Assembly (NCBI RefSeq): GCF_000227135.1 | Contig: NC_018251.1 | Span: forward strand, 584,476-648,475 | Direction: 5' to 3' | Length of the DNA: 64,000 nucleotides | Source of the DNA: Leishmania donovani | Lineage: Eukaryota; Euglenozoa; Kinetoplastea; Trypanosomatida; Trypanosomatidae | Part shown: positions 24,496 to 35,918 of the stretch, piece after piece | How positions within the stretch are numbered: the first letter of the stretch is position 1 | Layout of the letters: each line of letters starts with the position of its first letter | Position numbers and translations under genes: made by a program | The notes under the pieces: model-generated | The model's input: the letters and a program-made list of their open reading frames with translations, nothing else | Told to the model about the DNA's origin: nothing | Database searches by the model: none

Positions 24496-26298
24496 ATGAC
24501 CACCATGGCTCGCGTGGATGAGACGCTGGCGCGTTTCAAAGGCAAGTCGCCGCGGGACAGCTACAAGCAAGTCTGCGGCGAGCTTGACGTGCACATGCAG
24601 CGCGAGATCTATGCGGCATTGCCAGAGAAACCGATGGCGTGGCACCACATCTACACGCTGGACTTGGGGAAGTCTCTGTTGGGCACTAAAGGCTGCATGG
24701 CGATGCTGCCTCTCATCACCGTCAGCACCTCGATGCGCAAGCTTAGTCTGCGCTCGTGTGGCTTGTCGGACGAGTTCGTGATTCAGCTGTGTGCCGTCCT
24801 GCAGAGCCACCCGTCCCTACGGTCGGTGGATATCAGCGACAACGAGCTCGTCACGGTGTACAGTGCGCCGCACATCATCAGCGTCATGCGCAACAACTCG
24901 AACATGGTGCTCTTCGACGTGTACAACACCCACGTCGGTTCCAACGTCGGTGACATCATCGCTAAGCTTGGCCAGCGCAATTTGGACAACGTCCTGCACT
25001 ACTACGAGGACCGCTATTTCCGCATGAAGAACCTCTTCAACTATATGGACGCGGACGGAACGGGCTGGGTGGTTCTCAAGTCTCTCGTCCTCAACTGCCC
25101 ATACCCGGTGCTGCAGGAGCAGTTCGTCGAGCGTATTGCCACTAAGCAGCCCCGCAAGCGTTCCGACAACACCATCAGCATCAACACGTTTCTGCAGCTG
25201 GTCTACATGAACTACAAGACCGAGACAGAGATCGGCGCTTATTCTAACAAGACGATTGATGAGCCCTACGTGTTCATAGTGGCGAACTGGAAGCAGTTGC
25301 TGAACGCGGTGGAGCGGTACAACGTGCGCGCCGCTGCCATGGGGGATGGCCAGGGCCCGCACCCTCCTGTGCAACTCCCCGACAATCTCCACCGCTGGCG
25401 TCTGCGAGATTACATCATAACACCTGACGATGCAGACGCCATGGTGGAGGGCGCGGTGCAGCTGATAGAGCACTCGTCGGCGATGGCGGAAGGGGAACCG
25501 GAGCTCAATGGGTCGGGCGAGCGTGCTGAGCTGGATGCCGAGGTGGACAGCGACAAGCAGACAGCGGAGAACGCGGCGGAGGTGGCCCCACTCGTGATCC
25601 CCATCACCATCCTTCTCCGGGCCGCCAAGTCAGTTCTCGTCTTTCCTCCCTCCGTCGCCAAGCCCTCGTACAGCTTCTACACCGACCACGACGCCGCTTA
25701 CGTGCCGGAAATCCTGCGCAACGGGTCGCGTCTCTTCAGTGTCAGTCGCCTCTCCTGCCTCTTCAGCGGTGGTGCCTCCACCCCCGGCGACAGCGCGAGC
25801 TCGGCCGACGTCGTGCAGGACTCCACCGACCAGCCGCACACCTTCTCGCTGCCCGCGTCAGTGGTGAAGATGGTGGTGGACTTCTTCAACAAAGAGCACA
25901 AAAAGCTGCCCACGAAGAAGCAGTCCGTAATCCCTGACAGCCCCCGAACTCGCCGGGACAAAGCGATGGAGAAGGCATCGATCCCCGTGCCGACGTTCCT
26001 TAGCGCCGAGTTCGTCAGCGACCTGGAGCGGGTGTGTCCTCGCTTCCTCGCTGACTACTACGCTCGCCACGCACTGCTGATCGAGGATGGCACCATCACG
26101 CTGCAGGAAATGGTGAACGTGCTGGACGAGATGTACGCGCAGTGCCGAATCGACCGCCTCATTTCGCTGGCCGACATCAAGGCCATGCCGGACCCGATGA
26201 AGGATAAGTCCCTGGTGAGCTTCGTGACCGCCCACTTCGCGGACCGCGACGAGGGCATCTCCTTCTTGGAGCCGTTCAATGACTTGGTAGCGTACTGA
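24496..26298 (+). CDS. Leucine-rich repeat protein with EF-hand-like loop
   Basis: Protein of 600 residues without signal peptide or membrane segment. Residues 75-125 hold ribonuclease-inhibitor-type leucine-rich repeats (MRKLSLRSCGLSDEFV, then LRSVDISDNEL). Immediately after, residues 185-196 form an EF-hand-like loop (DADGTGWVVLKS); the usual acidic residue at position 12 is Ser, so calcium binding is doubtful. The rest is helical and carries a second weak EF-like stretch near 520-540 (IEDGTITLQEMV). LRR plus EF-hand-like proteins of this kind are common among trypanosomatid cytoskeletal and flagellar proteins, but that location is inference. The start at 24496 is the first ATG downstream of the likely acceptor; a second in-frame ATG at 24505 has a better CACC context. 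Confidence 0.8.
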   Translation: MTTMARVDETLARFKGKSPRDSYKQVCGELDVHMQREIYAALPEKPMAWHHIYTLDLGKSLLGTKGCMAMLPLITVSTSMRKLSLRSCGLSDEFVIQLCAVLQSHPSLRSVDISDNELVTVYSAPHIISVMRNNSNMVLFDVYNTHVGSNVGDIIAKLGQRNLDNVLHYYEDRYFRMKNLFNYMDADGTGWVVLKSLVLNCPYPVLQEQFVERIATKQPRKRSDNTISINTFLQLVYMNYKTETEIGAYSNKTIDEPYVFIVANWKQLLNAVERYNVRAAAMGDGQGPHPPVQLPDNLHRWRLRDYIITPDDADAMVEGAVQLIEHSSAMAEGEPELNGSGERAELDAEVDSDKQTAENAAEVAPLVIPITILLRAAKSVLVFPPSVAKPSYSFYTDHDAAYVPEILRNGSRLFSVSRLSCLFSGGASTPGDSASSADVVQDSTDQPHTFSLPASVVKMVVDFFNKEHKKLPTKKQSVIPDSPRTRRDKAMEKASIPVPTFLSAEFVSDLERVCPRFLADYYARHALLIEDGTITLQEMVNVLDEMYAQCRIDRLISLADIKAMPDPMKDKSLVSFVTAHFADRDEGISFLEPFNDLVAY

Positions 26299-26610
26299 GA
26301 GCGTGCAAGAGGCACTCACGCACGCGCAGGCACACAGACAGACACAGGCCCACAGACCAAAGTCTACGACGCGCGCCTCTACTCATCCTACCACAGCTCA
26401 GCGGATGCTGTCGTGTGCGCCCACAGAAGCAGGGTTGTGTGTAGTGGCTGCCACACCGTCGTTGTTCTCTTATTTGATCTTCTCGTTTCTGTTCCCAGCC
26501 TCTCTTTCGCTTCCTTTCCCTCCTTTCTCCCCTCTCCCATCATGTGGGAAGAGCATGTATCATGCAGGCGGCACGCAAGTCACGCTTTGCTTTATATGTC
26601 GTGTCTTTGT
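26299..26610. other. Intergenic region after the LRR gene
   Basis: Probable 3' UTR; no gene seen. Confidence 0.5.
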
Positions 26611-26700
26611 ACATATCTATATGGATATCTACATATCTATATGGATATCTACATATCTATATGGATATCTACATATCTATATGGATATCTACATATCTAT
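26611..26700. repeat. 20-bp tandem repeat, 4.5 copies
   Basis: Perfect head-to-tail copies of ACATATCTATATGGATATCT at 26611, 26631, 26651 and 26671 plus a half unit to 26700. The unit contains the near-palindrome ATATCTATATGGATAT. AT-rich, in contrast to its surroundings. Confidence 0.95.
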
Positions 26701-29700
26701 ACAAAGCGCCCATGTATGCCAGTGTCTCTCCACCCCCTTTTCACCCCTCATCGGACCATTGCGAGCAAAAAATGTATACGCAGGCCCACCGCCTCCGTCT
26801 CGCTCCGTGTCTCTCCACTGTTTCGTCTTTTCTCTTTTTTTTTCTTTACTTGGTGCCTGTCTGCGTGTGTGTCCGCCTCAGCATCTGCATACGTGAGCGT
26901 GTTTGAGAGTCGATGGCGATGATGTACAGCTACACGTACACACTGTACTTCTTATAGGCATAGGTGCCCCCCTATGCCATCGAGGTAATCCTGTTTCCTT
27001 CTCTTTTTCGTTGCTTGTGTCAGTTCGCCTGTCTGTCTACTCTCTCTCTGCGCGTGCGATGCGCTCGTGCGTCGAGATATTGCGAGAGAGAGAGCGAGGG
27101 CGAGAGCGCAGGCGGAGTGGGACGAGCTTGATGATGGGCATGGCGGCGCTGCAGACAGGGATGGGGAAGGAGGTGCGGCAGTTCACAAACTTTACTTCCT
27201 GTTATCCTCCCCCCTCTCTTCATCCTCCAGTGCCTGCACCGCCGCCTCTCTTTCTATATTTGATCCCCCTTCATTTCGCGTCTCACCGTCTCCTCTCATC
27301 TCCCCAGACTCTCGACGTGTAATGCCGATCTCCTTCGGCGCGCCGTTGTGGCACTCAACAAACACACACACGCGCATGCAAACAGTTATGTAAAGTACTG
27401 ATGCTCATCTTTACTTTCGCGTTGTTCTCTCGGAGCCGCCGCAGCGTTCGCTTTCACGTGTGCAGCTGTCGAACGCTGCGGCCTCTTTTCTCTGCCCTTT
27501 TTGGCCTTCTAGCAACTACCACGGCGCTTCGACCCTCCCCCTCCCCTTCCCCCTCTGAGAGGCACCTCCGCTGCGAGTCACCAGACAAGCAGCAGAAGGA
27601 AGGATAACAGCGGTAGAGGGAGGGGGTATGCAGCAACGCCGTGGTGCATGTCGCTTCTCCGAGTCAACCGCGATGTTATGCATGGAAAGTCTTTCTTATT
27701 GTCTTGCGCGTCTGCACGCGTGCGTCTGTGTCGGGCCCGGCCCGAGTCGTCATGCTTTGGGAAAGCGCAACAGGAGCGAGCGAAACCGCAGTCCACAGAC
27801 GACGCATGCAGGCGTCCGTGATGTGGTTGCGGCCCATCTTTCTTGCCTCTCTCGCCCCTCCCCCCTCCTTCCACTCCTACAGCACCCGCGCATGTGCGCT
27901 TACGCGTTTAAGTGGCGTGTCTGTTGTCGTCGTGGTTTGTTGCTGCGACCTCGTAGGGTGCTGAGACGGCGCCAGCGGGCCCAAACCACATGCAGAGGGA
28001 AGATGACACCGCTGCTCCTCTCTCTTCCCCCTGGCCTGTGGCTGACAGCGTGCGTGCATATGTGAAAGAGCGGTCTGGGGTGGCAATGCTGGCTAAGTGG
28101 GGAGGGGGAGGTGCCGATGGCATCTCAGCATGCACTTTTTCAAGAGGGTCTTCCACCTCCTCCCTCTTGAGACATGCGCGCTCCCGGGTGTCTCTGAAAC
28201 ACTTCATGAGTTCGACTAGCGAAGCATCGCCTGCCTTCCCTATGTTGCTCTCCGCCCCTCCTCCGACGTTGTCACGCCGTTTGTTGCCTCTGCTGTACTC
28301 TGCGTATGCGCGCTGTCCTACGCCATTATGCTCCTCCGCGCACACATCATTATCCACGATGCCATCGACCACCCCTTCTTTCTTTACGTCCCCTCCAACG
28401 CACACGCACACGCACACACAACAAAACAAAACACATCATCACACACACGCACACGCGCGCGCGGTCTCGGCGCAGAAGTATAAAAAGGAAAAAAAAACAT
28501 TATTCACGACTCTCCTCCCTCTCCCCCTCTCCTGCCCTGCGCCCCTGACCCCCTTTCGTCCTCCACACGCAAGCGCAGGCCTCCAGAAAGCTTCTGCCTT
28601 CTCTCTCAAAACACACACACACACACGCACACAACCGCAACAACCAATCAAACACACACACACACACAAAAAAAAAAAAAACGAAGCCTTCTTCTCTATT
28701 CTCTCTCTTCTCATTTTTTTTTGGTTTTGACTTCCGTCTAGTTCCGTGTTTAAACGCGCACTAACACAAATCTCACCTGTGCAGTCTTCTCCCCACCCAA
28801 CCCACAGATCTCTCCGTACGCAAAGCACCCGCACCTGCACCAGCAATCCTTCCCTGCCCCTGCGCTCGCCGCTCCACTTTCGCCTCACAACCCGCGCCAC
28901 TCCTTCACCACCTCCTTGTCCACCCGCTCCCTTTCCCACAGCTGCGACCAGTGCTGCAACACAGCAGGCGGCACGCACGGAGGCAGTGCATCACTCTCCC
29001 TTCTCTCTGACGTCCTCTCGCAAGCCCCCCTCCCCCTCCGCCTTCCACTTTGGCGTCTTCTCTCCGTTTGTCTTTCGTCTTTTGCTCGATTTATTCGCGG
29101 CCCTCCTTCACCGTCTCAGTTACTTGATCCACCTACCTGTCAGCTCCGCTTGAGACGCAGCCCGTCGCCGCCACCCACTTCGCAGAGAGACGCTTCTGTA
29201 CACAAAACAAGCGAGGAAAACACTCCATAGAGGCCACGTGAAAGAGAAAGCCCGCACACACGCCGTACACGCTGCATTGCATAGGCAAAAAGGCGCCCAC
29301 AACGTGAGGCACTGCTTTCTCCCTTAAAATCGCCGCATCGGACAAGGCCAACAACGCTGTAACTGCTTCGTCTAATCAGCTCGTCTTTTTACGCACGTGC
29401 GTGTGCTTCTCTGTGTTACGCTCCGACTGCGCTGGTTTTACTTGTCTTTTATTTTGTATTTTGTTTTGCGTGTGTATGTGTGTCGCTGTTGTCTCTCCCC
29501 ACATCCGTGCGTATCCGTGTGTACTATCCGACGGTCTCGAGTTTATCACTTGACTGCATCAGTTTTCTATTTTCTGTTTTTTTTTTTTGTTGTTCTCTCT
29601 TGCTTTGTTGCGAGAGTCTTTCAGCTCTACACGTCAGCTCTCCACTGCCAGCACCCCCGCCCTCGCTCTCTCGCCGTTTCCTTGCCTGAAGGCCAGCTGG

Positions 29701-30809
29701 CGTGTGCGTGCATGCTTAGGTGCATTCCACCCCCTTTTTTGCGTAAGTGTGCTTCTTCCGTGAAGATCGATCTCGCTCCGTGAGGGCTTCATCTTCTTTT
29801 ATTTCTGGCTTCCAACCACTTCTCTTTGTCGCTCTCTCTCTCTTATCCCACACCACCCACACCCACCACAACACCCCACATCCACATCCACAGCCGCCAT
29901 AATCGTCTCTGTCTCTCCCTCTCTCCCTCTCTCCCTCTCTCCCTCTCTCCCTCTCCATCATCATCTCCTTCCCTCCTTTTTTTTTGGGTTTGTGCGTGCT
30001 TACGTTTGCCTTACTTGTGCATTTTCTTCGAGAAAACTTTTTCTATTTTGGATTGGTCTTGTGTGTTTGTGATCGTGTTTGTGTCCGTGTGCCTTTTTTC
30101 TTTTCTCGTTTTCACCACCACCACCATCACCATCACCATCACTCTCCCCCTCCCTCTTTTATTATCATTTCGCTTTTGCTTTGTGCGCGTGTGGATCCGC
30201 GCTCGAACGCGTTGTGTTTCGCTCGTTGTTTGTGGGTGCATTCTTTGCTGAGTCGTTATAGCTGTGGTTGTCCTCGCTGTGCGCCGTTTCTACTTTTTTT
30301 TTGACGTTCTCTCACTGTGTGGTTGGTGGCCGGCGGTGGTGTCCGCGCTTCCTTGACGTTGTTTTACATCGCCGCACTCCCTCTTTCTGCTGTGTGTGTG
30401 TGTTTTGGTTGATTGGGAGGGGGTTGTGCCGCGGCGCTCTGCCTTGAGGCCCTGGGCGTTTCCCTTCACACGTGTGGTGGCGCACGCTCGTGCGACATTT
30501 TCTTTTTCGTATTCTGTGTCTTGTGTGTGTTGTTCGGTCGACGGATCTCTCATTGGTAGCTGTCGGCGCACCTAATCGTAAGGCTCCGGTGATTTCCCCT
30601 TTCTCCTTTTCTCTCTACATATATATATATATATTGCCCTTTGTTTCCATCATCATCATTTTCCTACCTCACTTACCTTTTTTTTTTTCGTTCTGTTTCA
30701 GTGTTCGGTCCTTTACACACACACGCACACACACCAGCCACTCAGCAGCACAACCGAAAAAAAGAAAAGAAGGCGCACTCAGCGACGCCCGAAGCACATT
30801 CTGTGCGCC

Positions 30810-30851
<42 letters not shown>

Positions 30852-33800
30852 TGCGTCTATCTGGTCCGCTGCGCTCTCGTGTTTCGCTTTGTGTGTCGCT
30901 GCCGGTGCTGCTGCGACGGCGGCTGCGTGGCCGCCGTTTCATTCTTTGCTTTTTCTCTGCTTCTTGTTCGCACTAACCACCTTTTCTTGTTTGTTCTTCA
31001 CCTATTCTACGAAGCGCACTACACACAGACACAGACGCACAGATAAGCACATCCGGCGAACGCACCGAACACAGCATTCCATCACGCGAGGAGCGTCGGA
31101 AAAAAACAAGAAAGAAAGGAGTCAACGCCTTCTGGAAAACAGAATCACGGCGAAGCCCCATTACACCATTACCCGACACTCAGAGAATCGTAATATTAAA
31201 AAGAACGAAAAAGATTGCGTGAGAAGTACCACGTGTTTATCAGCAACAGCTGAAGCGCAAGGTGCAGAGGAAGGATTCACGTGGGACTCTCACTCAAGCG
31301 CAGAAATAGACGAAAGAAAGTATCTGAGAAACACGATAACACAGAAGGAGTCTTAGCACACAAAGAAACAAGAAGAACAGAAAAAAACGAAAGAACACCT
31401 GCTCTGCTCTGCTCTGTTCCCTCTTTCCTTTTTTTTTTATTATCATCTGGCTGCTTTCCTGTATTGTGTGTACGTTGTACTTCGCACAGACAAACACCAC
31501 TATTCAAGCGCCTAGGCACACAAGAGACACATACACACGCGCCGGCAAATCTTGATCACAGCGAACAACCAGCACCAGCAGCAACCGCAGTCGGCACATA
31601 CACATTCTCCATTTCTTTGTCTTTCCTCTCACTTGTTTGTGTTCTCTCTTCCAATTCTTTTCGGTTGTCTTTTCGAGCGACTTTTTTCCTTCTTTAGCTC
31701 CCGTGTCGTGTCCCCCTTCTCTCTCCTCTCCACCTCTTCACCATTTTTGGGTCTTGCTTTACAGCTGCTGCATAGAGTATATCTTTTTTTTTTCCGCGCG
31801 CGTGTGCTTGTGCTTGTGCAAGTTTGTGATTTGTGTTTGCGGTTGGCGCACCTTTTCTTGTTCTCGTTCATTTTTTTCTTTTCCTTGCCTTTTCTGTTCT
31901 TTGAAAGAAAACAACAACAAAAAAGAAAAGCATCCACATCCACACCTGCATCCCCCCCCCCCAGAAACCTCTTTTTTTCTGTGCGCGTGCCTGCGTGTGA
32001 GTGTGTTTGTCTATCTGAGGACCTTTTTTTTGCGTTTGTTCTCTTCCTCACTTTATTCTTCGTCTATCCACATCCCTCCCCCTCTCCCCCATCATCATCA
32101 TCTCCACACTCCCCCTCTCTTCCCAAGCATACCTTTAGTTTCCTTTATTCAGACACGCACATACGCACGCAGACAGACACACTCTTTTTGTCCTCCCCCT
32201 CTTTTTTTTTGCGTTTTCGTTTTTTTTTTTTCATTGCTGTGTGCAACTGTTCTGCGCGTTTTATTTATTTATAGCTGTGCTCTTGTTCGCGTGCGCGCTT
32301 TCGGTTTTGAACTGCAGCATCCGAAGTCTCTCCCACCGCCCGGGATTTCGTCTATGGCTCTTCTTGTTTTTTTCTCGGTGAGCCCCTCTTTCTCTCTTCG
32401 TTTTCTTTTCGAACAATTTCCTTTGTCTCTACCCTATCCTTGGTACACATAGATACCCACCCAGACACAGACGCACACGCGATCAGTAAGAGTACTCACC
32501 TCCACACCCTATCCTACCCCGACTTTCTCTCCATCTGGGTCATAATCTCAAGCAACACTTCTTTTTTCCCTTTGACTCGTTTTTTTTTGTCCCGTCCACT
32601 TTAGTTCGTTTTCTGGTTAGCTCTCTCCTCCCACCCCACCCGTTCCCCTGTCTCTGTTGGTCTCTTCATTGTGCCTCACCTGCCTTCTTTCTTCACGACG
32701 CTGCCACCACTGCCACTACGGCTACTTACCTCGAACGAAACGCCATACCTAGCAGTCGCGCCACAGAGGTATCAACAAGGAACGCTCGCTTTCTCAGATA
32801 CGCACACACGCAGACGCCTTTCGTATTCTTGTCTCTGCTGCCATCTCTATCTTTCCTTCTGTATTCCTGCGACTACTCTTCCACTCGACGCCTCGACCCT
32901 TCCCACCTCCCCTGTCCCCTAGGCTCTCTCTCGCTCTCTTCAATACGAAGAAGAAAAGGGCATACAGATACACATACACGCACACGCATCCGCACATATA
33001 TATATATATATAGTTGGACTTGCTGCTACTGTCTTTTTTTTTTGTTTCGTGTGCCGCTCCCTCCCTGTGCGTCGGTGTGGACGTTTGATTGTCTTTGCTT
33101 GCGCGCTCTTGCGTGACTTTAAGGTCTGTTTTTCTTTCCTGTTTTTTTTTTTTGTTTCACCCCTCCCTCCCTTCTATCTCTTCCTCCAGACTTTTCTTGC
33201 TGGTCTCCTTCCCTCTCTCCCTTTCGTTCAGTACTTTTCCCCTGTTTCTCTTCGCTTCGACCTTCCTTTCCCTCTCCCTCGATCTTCGCGTCTGCTCAGT
33301 GCTCTTGTTTCACTCGCCTGACTTTAAATTGCCACCCACCACCCACTTGCTCTCCCTTCACATCGTTTCGTGGCTTCGTGCCTTTTGCCCCGTTTCTCCC
33401 CCTTTTTTATTTTGCTTGTTTGCTTGCTCGATCGTTTTCTTTCGCGTTTCACTCTCTGACGACGGGAGGATACTCCCCCCTCCCTCCATCTCCCTTCCTC
33501 CCTCCTTCCCTTCTCCCTACAGCAACAGCAGCAGCAGTAGCAGCAGCGAAACAAACAAAAAAAGAAGACGTCGACAACGACGACGGAAAGGCCGCAAGCA
33601 CACACGCACGCAGGTAAGCCAAAATACCGCCAGCACCAACACCATCATAAACAGCGACAACAGCGAACACATCGACCGACACGCACGTTTTGCAAAGACG
33701 AACAGACAGAATAAAAAAAAAGACAACAACGAACGGCAGAAACGAAAGGGGGGGAGGTACCGCAAAATACTGCTGTAACATCTTGCTTCTGTGCTCTGCG

Positions 33801-35869
33801 ATCTACTCCTTCCCTTTCAAACCTTTTTTTTTTTGCGTTGGCTTGCGCATTCTTTTCTCCGTCTCCGTGTGCGCGCTCTCTTACTCTCCCTCGGTGTATT
33901 TTTCCTTTCCGAATTTCTTGCGCCCCACCGTCGCCGAGCCGAAACATATACCTTCTACTTGCTCCTTCTCTTCCATCGTGCGTCTACTCACTTGCCTTTT
34001 CTCGAGTGCTTTTAGAAGTGTGTCACTTTATTAATATATATATATATTTCGTTTCGAAAATTTTCACTGTATTTTCGACCTTTTCGAAGAACCCTCTCTT
34101 CCTTCTTTCCTCAGTGTTCTCTCGTTTCCTCCCTCTCTGTCGCTTGCTGTCTTTCTCACTGGCTCTCCTGGACACCTCGTCTTCGTGTGTATGTGTGTGT
34201 GCTTTTGTTTTGTAGTTTCTGTACTCTGTTCTGTTCTCTTGTTTTTTTTTTGTTGTTTCTTCTTCTGTATCTCTGCACGTGACACTCTCTTACGCTCTCT
34301 CTATCACAGACACGCCCACAGACGCATTCTCTCCCGGGTATTCGAATCTGCTGTTCGGGGACACTTCTGTACTCTTCTCTTTGTATTCCAGGCTCAACGA
34401 CCGTTTTTCACGAAGGACCGCCACCCACGTATCCCCTCCCCCGCTATACCTTCTTCCTTCTGCCCTCTCGTCCTTTCCTCACCGTGCGTGCGCGTGCGTA
34501 GATTTGTTCGTTTTCTTTGCTTATCTTTTGGTTTCTTTCGTCGCGTTCGTGGCCTCTGATTTCCTTTCGTTTACGTGCTGTACACGGCGTCGAGGAGACG
34601 AACGGAAAAGCGACCAAAAGAAAGAAAAGCAAATAAGGAAAAGAAGGGGACAGCGAGGGAGCAGGCCACGAACACGCGAGCACACACTTTACATCGCATC
34701 GCAACACAACACGTGTCGCTGTCGTTCTCTCTTGCTTTCTTCTTCTTGCTCTCTTTGTCATCACTGTTACAGCGATACTCTGTCCAAACCTTCCTGTGTG
34801 TGACCCTTGTGTGCTCTTGCCGCCCTCCCACCCCACGGACACACTCCGCCCCTGTCTAGGCCTCTCTCTCTTTCCTCGTGCGCCTTGACGAACTCGCTCC
34901 CGGCTCCAATCGTGTTTGTGCTCTTGCTCACCTCTTAGCTTATAGTTTGCGGCTCATCGAAAAGTCGTACTTGTCTTTGCAAACATCTTATCTATTATCT
35001 CTCTCTCTATATAACGATATATACCTATATATATATATATATACGCATACATCTGTATCTTTATATATATATATTTTTTTTTTTTACATTATTTATTGAA
35101 GTGCGTCCTTTTTTTTTGTTTGCTGTTGTGCTTCTTTTTTTTTCCGGTGGACTTGCTGTGTGCGTGTCTGCCTCGCACTACTCTCTACTCTCATTTCCGT
35201 GCTAGAGTCTTCGTGTGCTGTTGCTGCTGTTTTTGCTGCTGGAAAGCAGAAAGAAGAGAGGGTCGTGCAGACAGGAAACCTTTCTTCCTTGTGCTCGCTG
35301 GTGTGCGTCAGTTTGTGTTTTGTGCGATCCTCTTCTGTATCTACTGTTGGAGAGTCGTTGCCTTCTCTCACTCTTTCTTGTGTGCGGTGCGAGTCTCTGC
35401 GTGTGCTTGTGCGCACTTCCTCCTCCTCTCTTCTTTCGCTCGATTTTTTTTTTATTTGTTCCTTTCCCTGTTTTGCGTCCCTTCCACATCATTAGCGGAA
35501 GCCGCCACACCTCTGCCTCTTTCGTCGTCTCGCCTCTTTCATCAGTACAACAGAGGGCCAGGGAAAAAAAAACAAGCGCGTTGCAACGCAACCATATCGT
35601 TCAGCTTTTTTTTTATTGCTCGCTTTTTCGTCTGGGGTGTTTGCCACTCCGTCCACCCGCTGCGAATCACTCGTGCGACGGCCACTCCTAACGAACACCT
35701 TCTTCCATCTCTTTGTTCTTCGCCGTGTCTCCTCGCTATATATATATTTCTGCGTTGTTCCCTAGTTGTGGAGTGTGCAGCATCAGGCAACATAGTCGCC
35801 ACCCGCCCCGCCCCGCCTCTCCTCCTCGTCTTTTGCTTTAAAGCGTTTTTTTTTTTTGTTTTCATCTGT
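26701..35869. other. 9-kb low-complexity, T-rich non-coding stretch
   Basis: No open frame here has normal coding composition; all long ones are translations of T/C runs, (CA)n or (TG)n. Landmarks: (CA)n-rich DNA at 28390-28460 and 28608-28670; CTCTCCCT repeats at about 29907-29955; a (CA)n array at 30812-30848; many poly-T runs of 8-14; TA runs at 32996-33011, 34036-34050 and 34990-35075. It may hold the LRR gene's 3' UTR and a very long leader of the RRM gene. No tRNA, snoRNA or protein gene was recognised. Confidence 0.6.
30812..30848. repeat. (CA)n microsatellite
   Basis: Uninterrupted CA dinucleotides over about 37 bases, the longest such run in the window. Confidence 0.9.
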
Positions 35870-35918
35870 ATGTTGCATCCCTACATTGCTGCTTTTGACG
35901 ACCTCACTTGCGTTGCAG
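35847..35918 (+). promoter_or_regulatory. Poly-T tract plus CAG acceptor at the RRM gene start
   Basis: A run of T (about 35846-35858) is followed by T-rich DNA with no AG until TTGCAG at 35917-35918. Clearly GC3-rich coding sequence begins directly after this AG. It could be a trans-splice acceptor or the 3' end of a cis-intron. Confidence 0.4.

Noticed and set aside
26611..26700. Regular 20-bp repeats that could suggest a CRISPR array
   Set aside because: Units are head to tail with no spacers, and the context is eukaryotic.
28439..28978. Minus-strand frame suggesting a strand-switch region
   Set aside because: It encodes Cys/Val repeats from (CA)n complement; flanking real genes are all on the + strand, so there is no evidence for a switch.
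30472..31356. 294-codon frame in the T-rich desert
   Set aside because: Composed of CA-repeat (His-Thr) and TA-repeat (Tyr-Ile) translations without recognisable domains.
35096..35869. 258-codon N-terminal extension of the RRM protein
   Set aside because: It translates poly-T and C/T-rich DNA into Phe/Leu/Cys/Ser strings and has no ATG at its start; it is open only because such DNA lacks stop codons.
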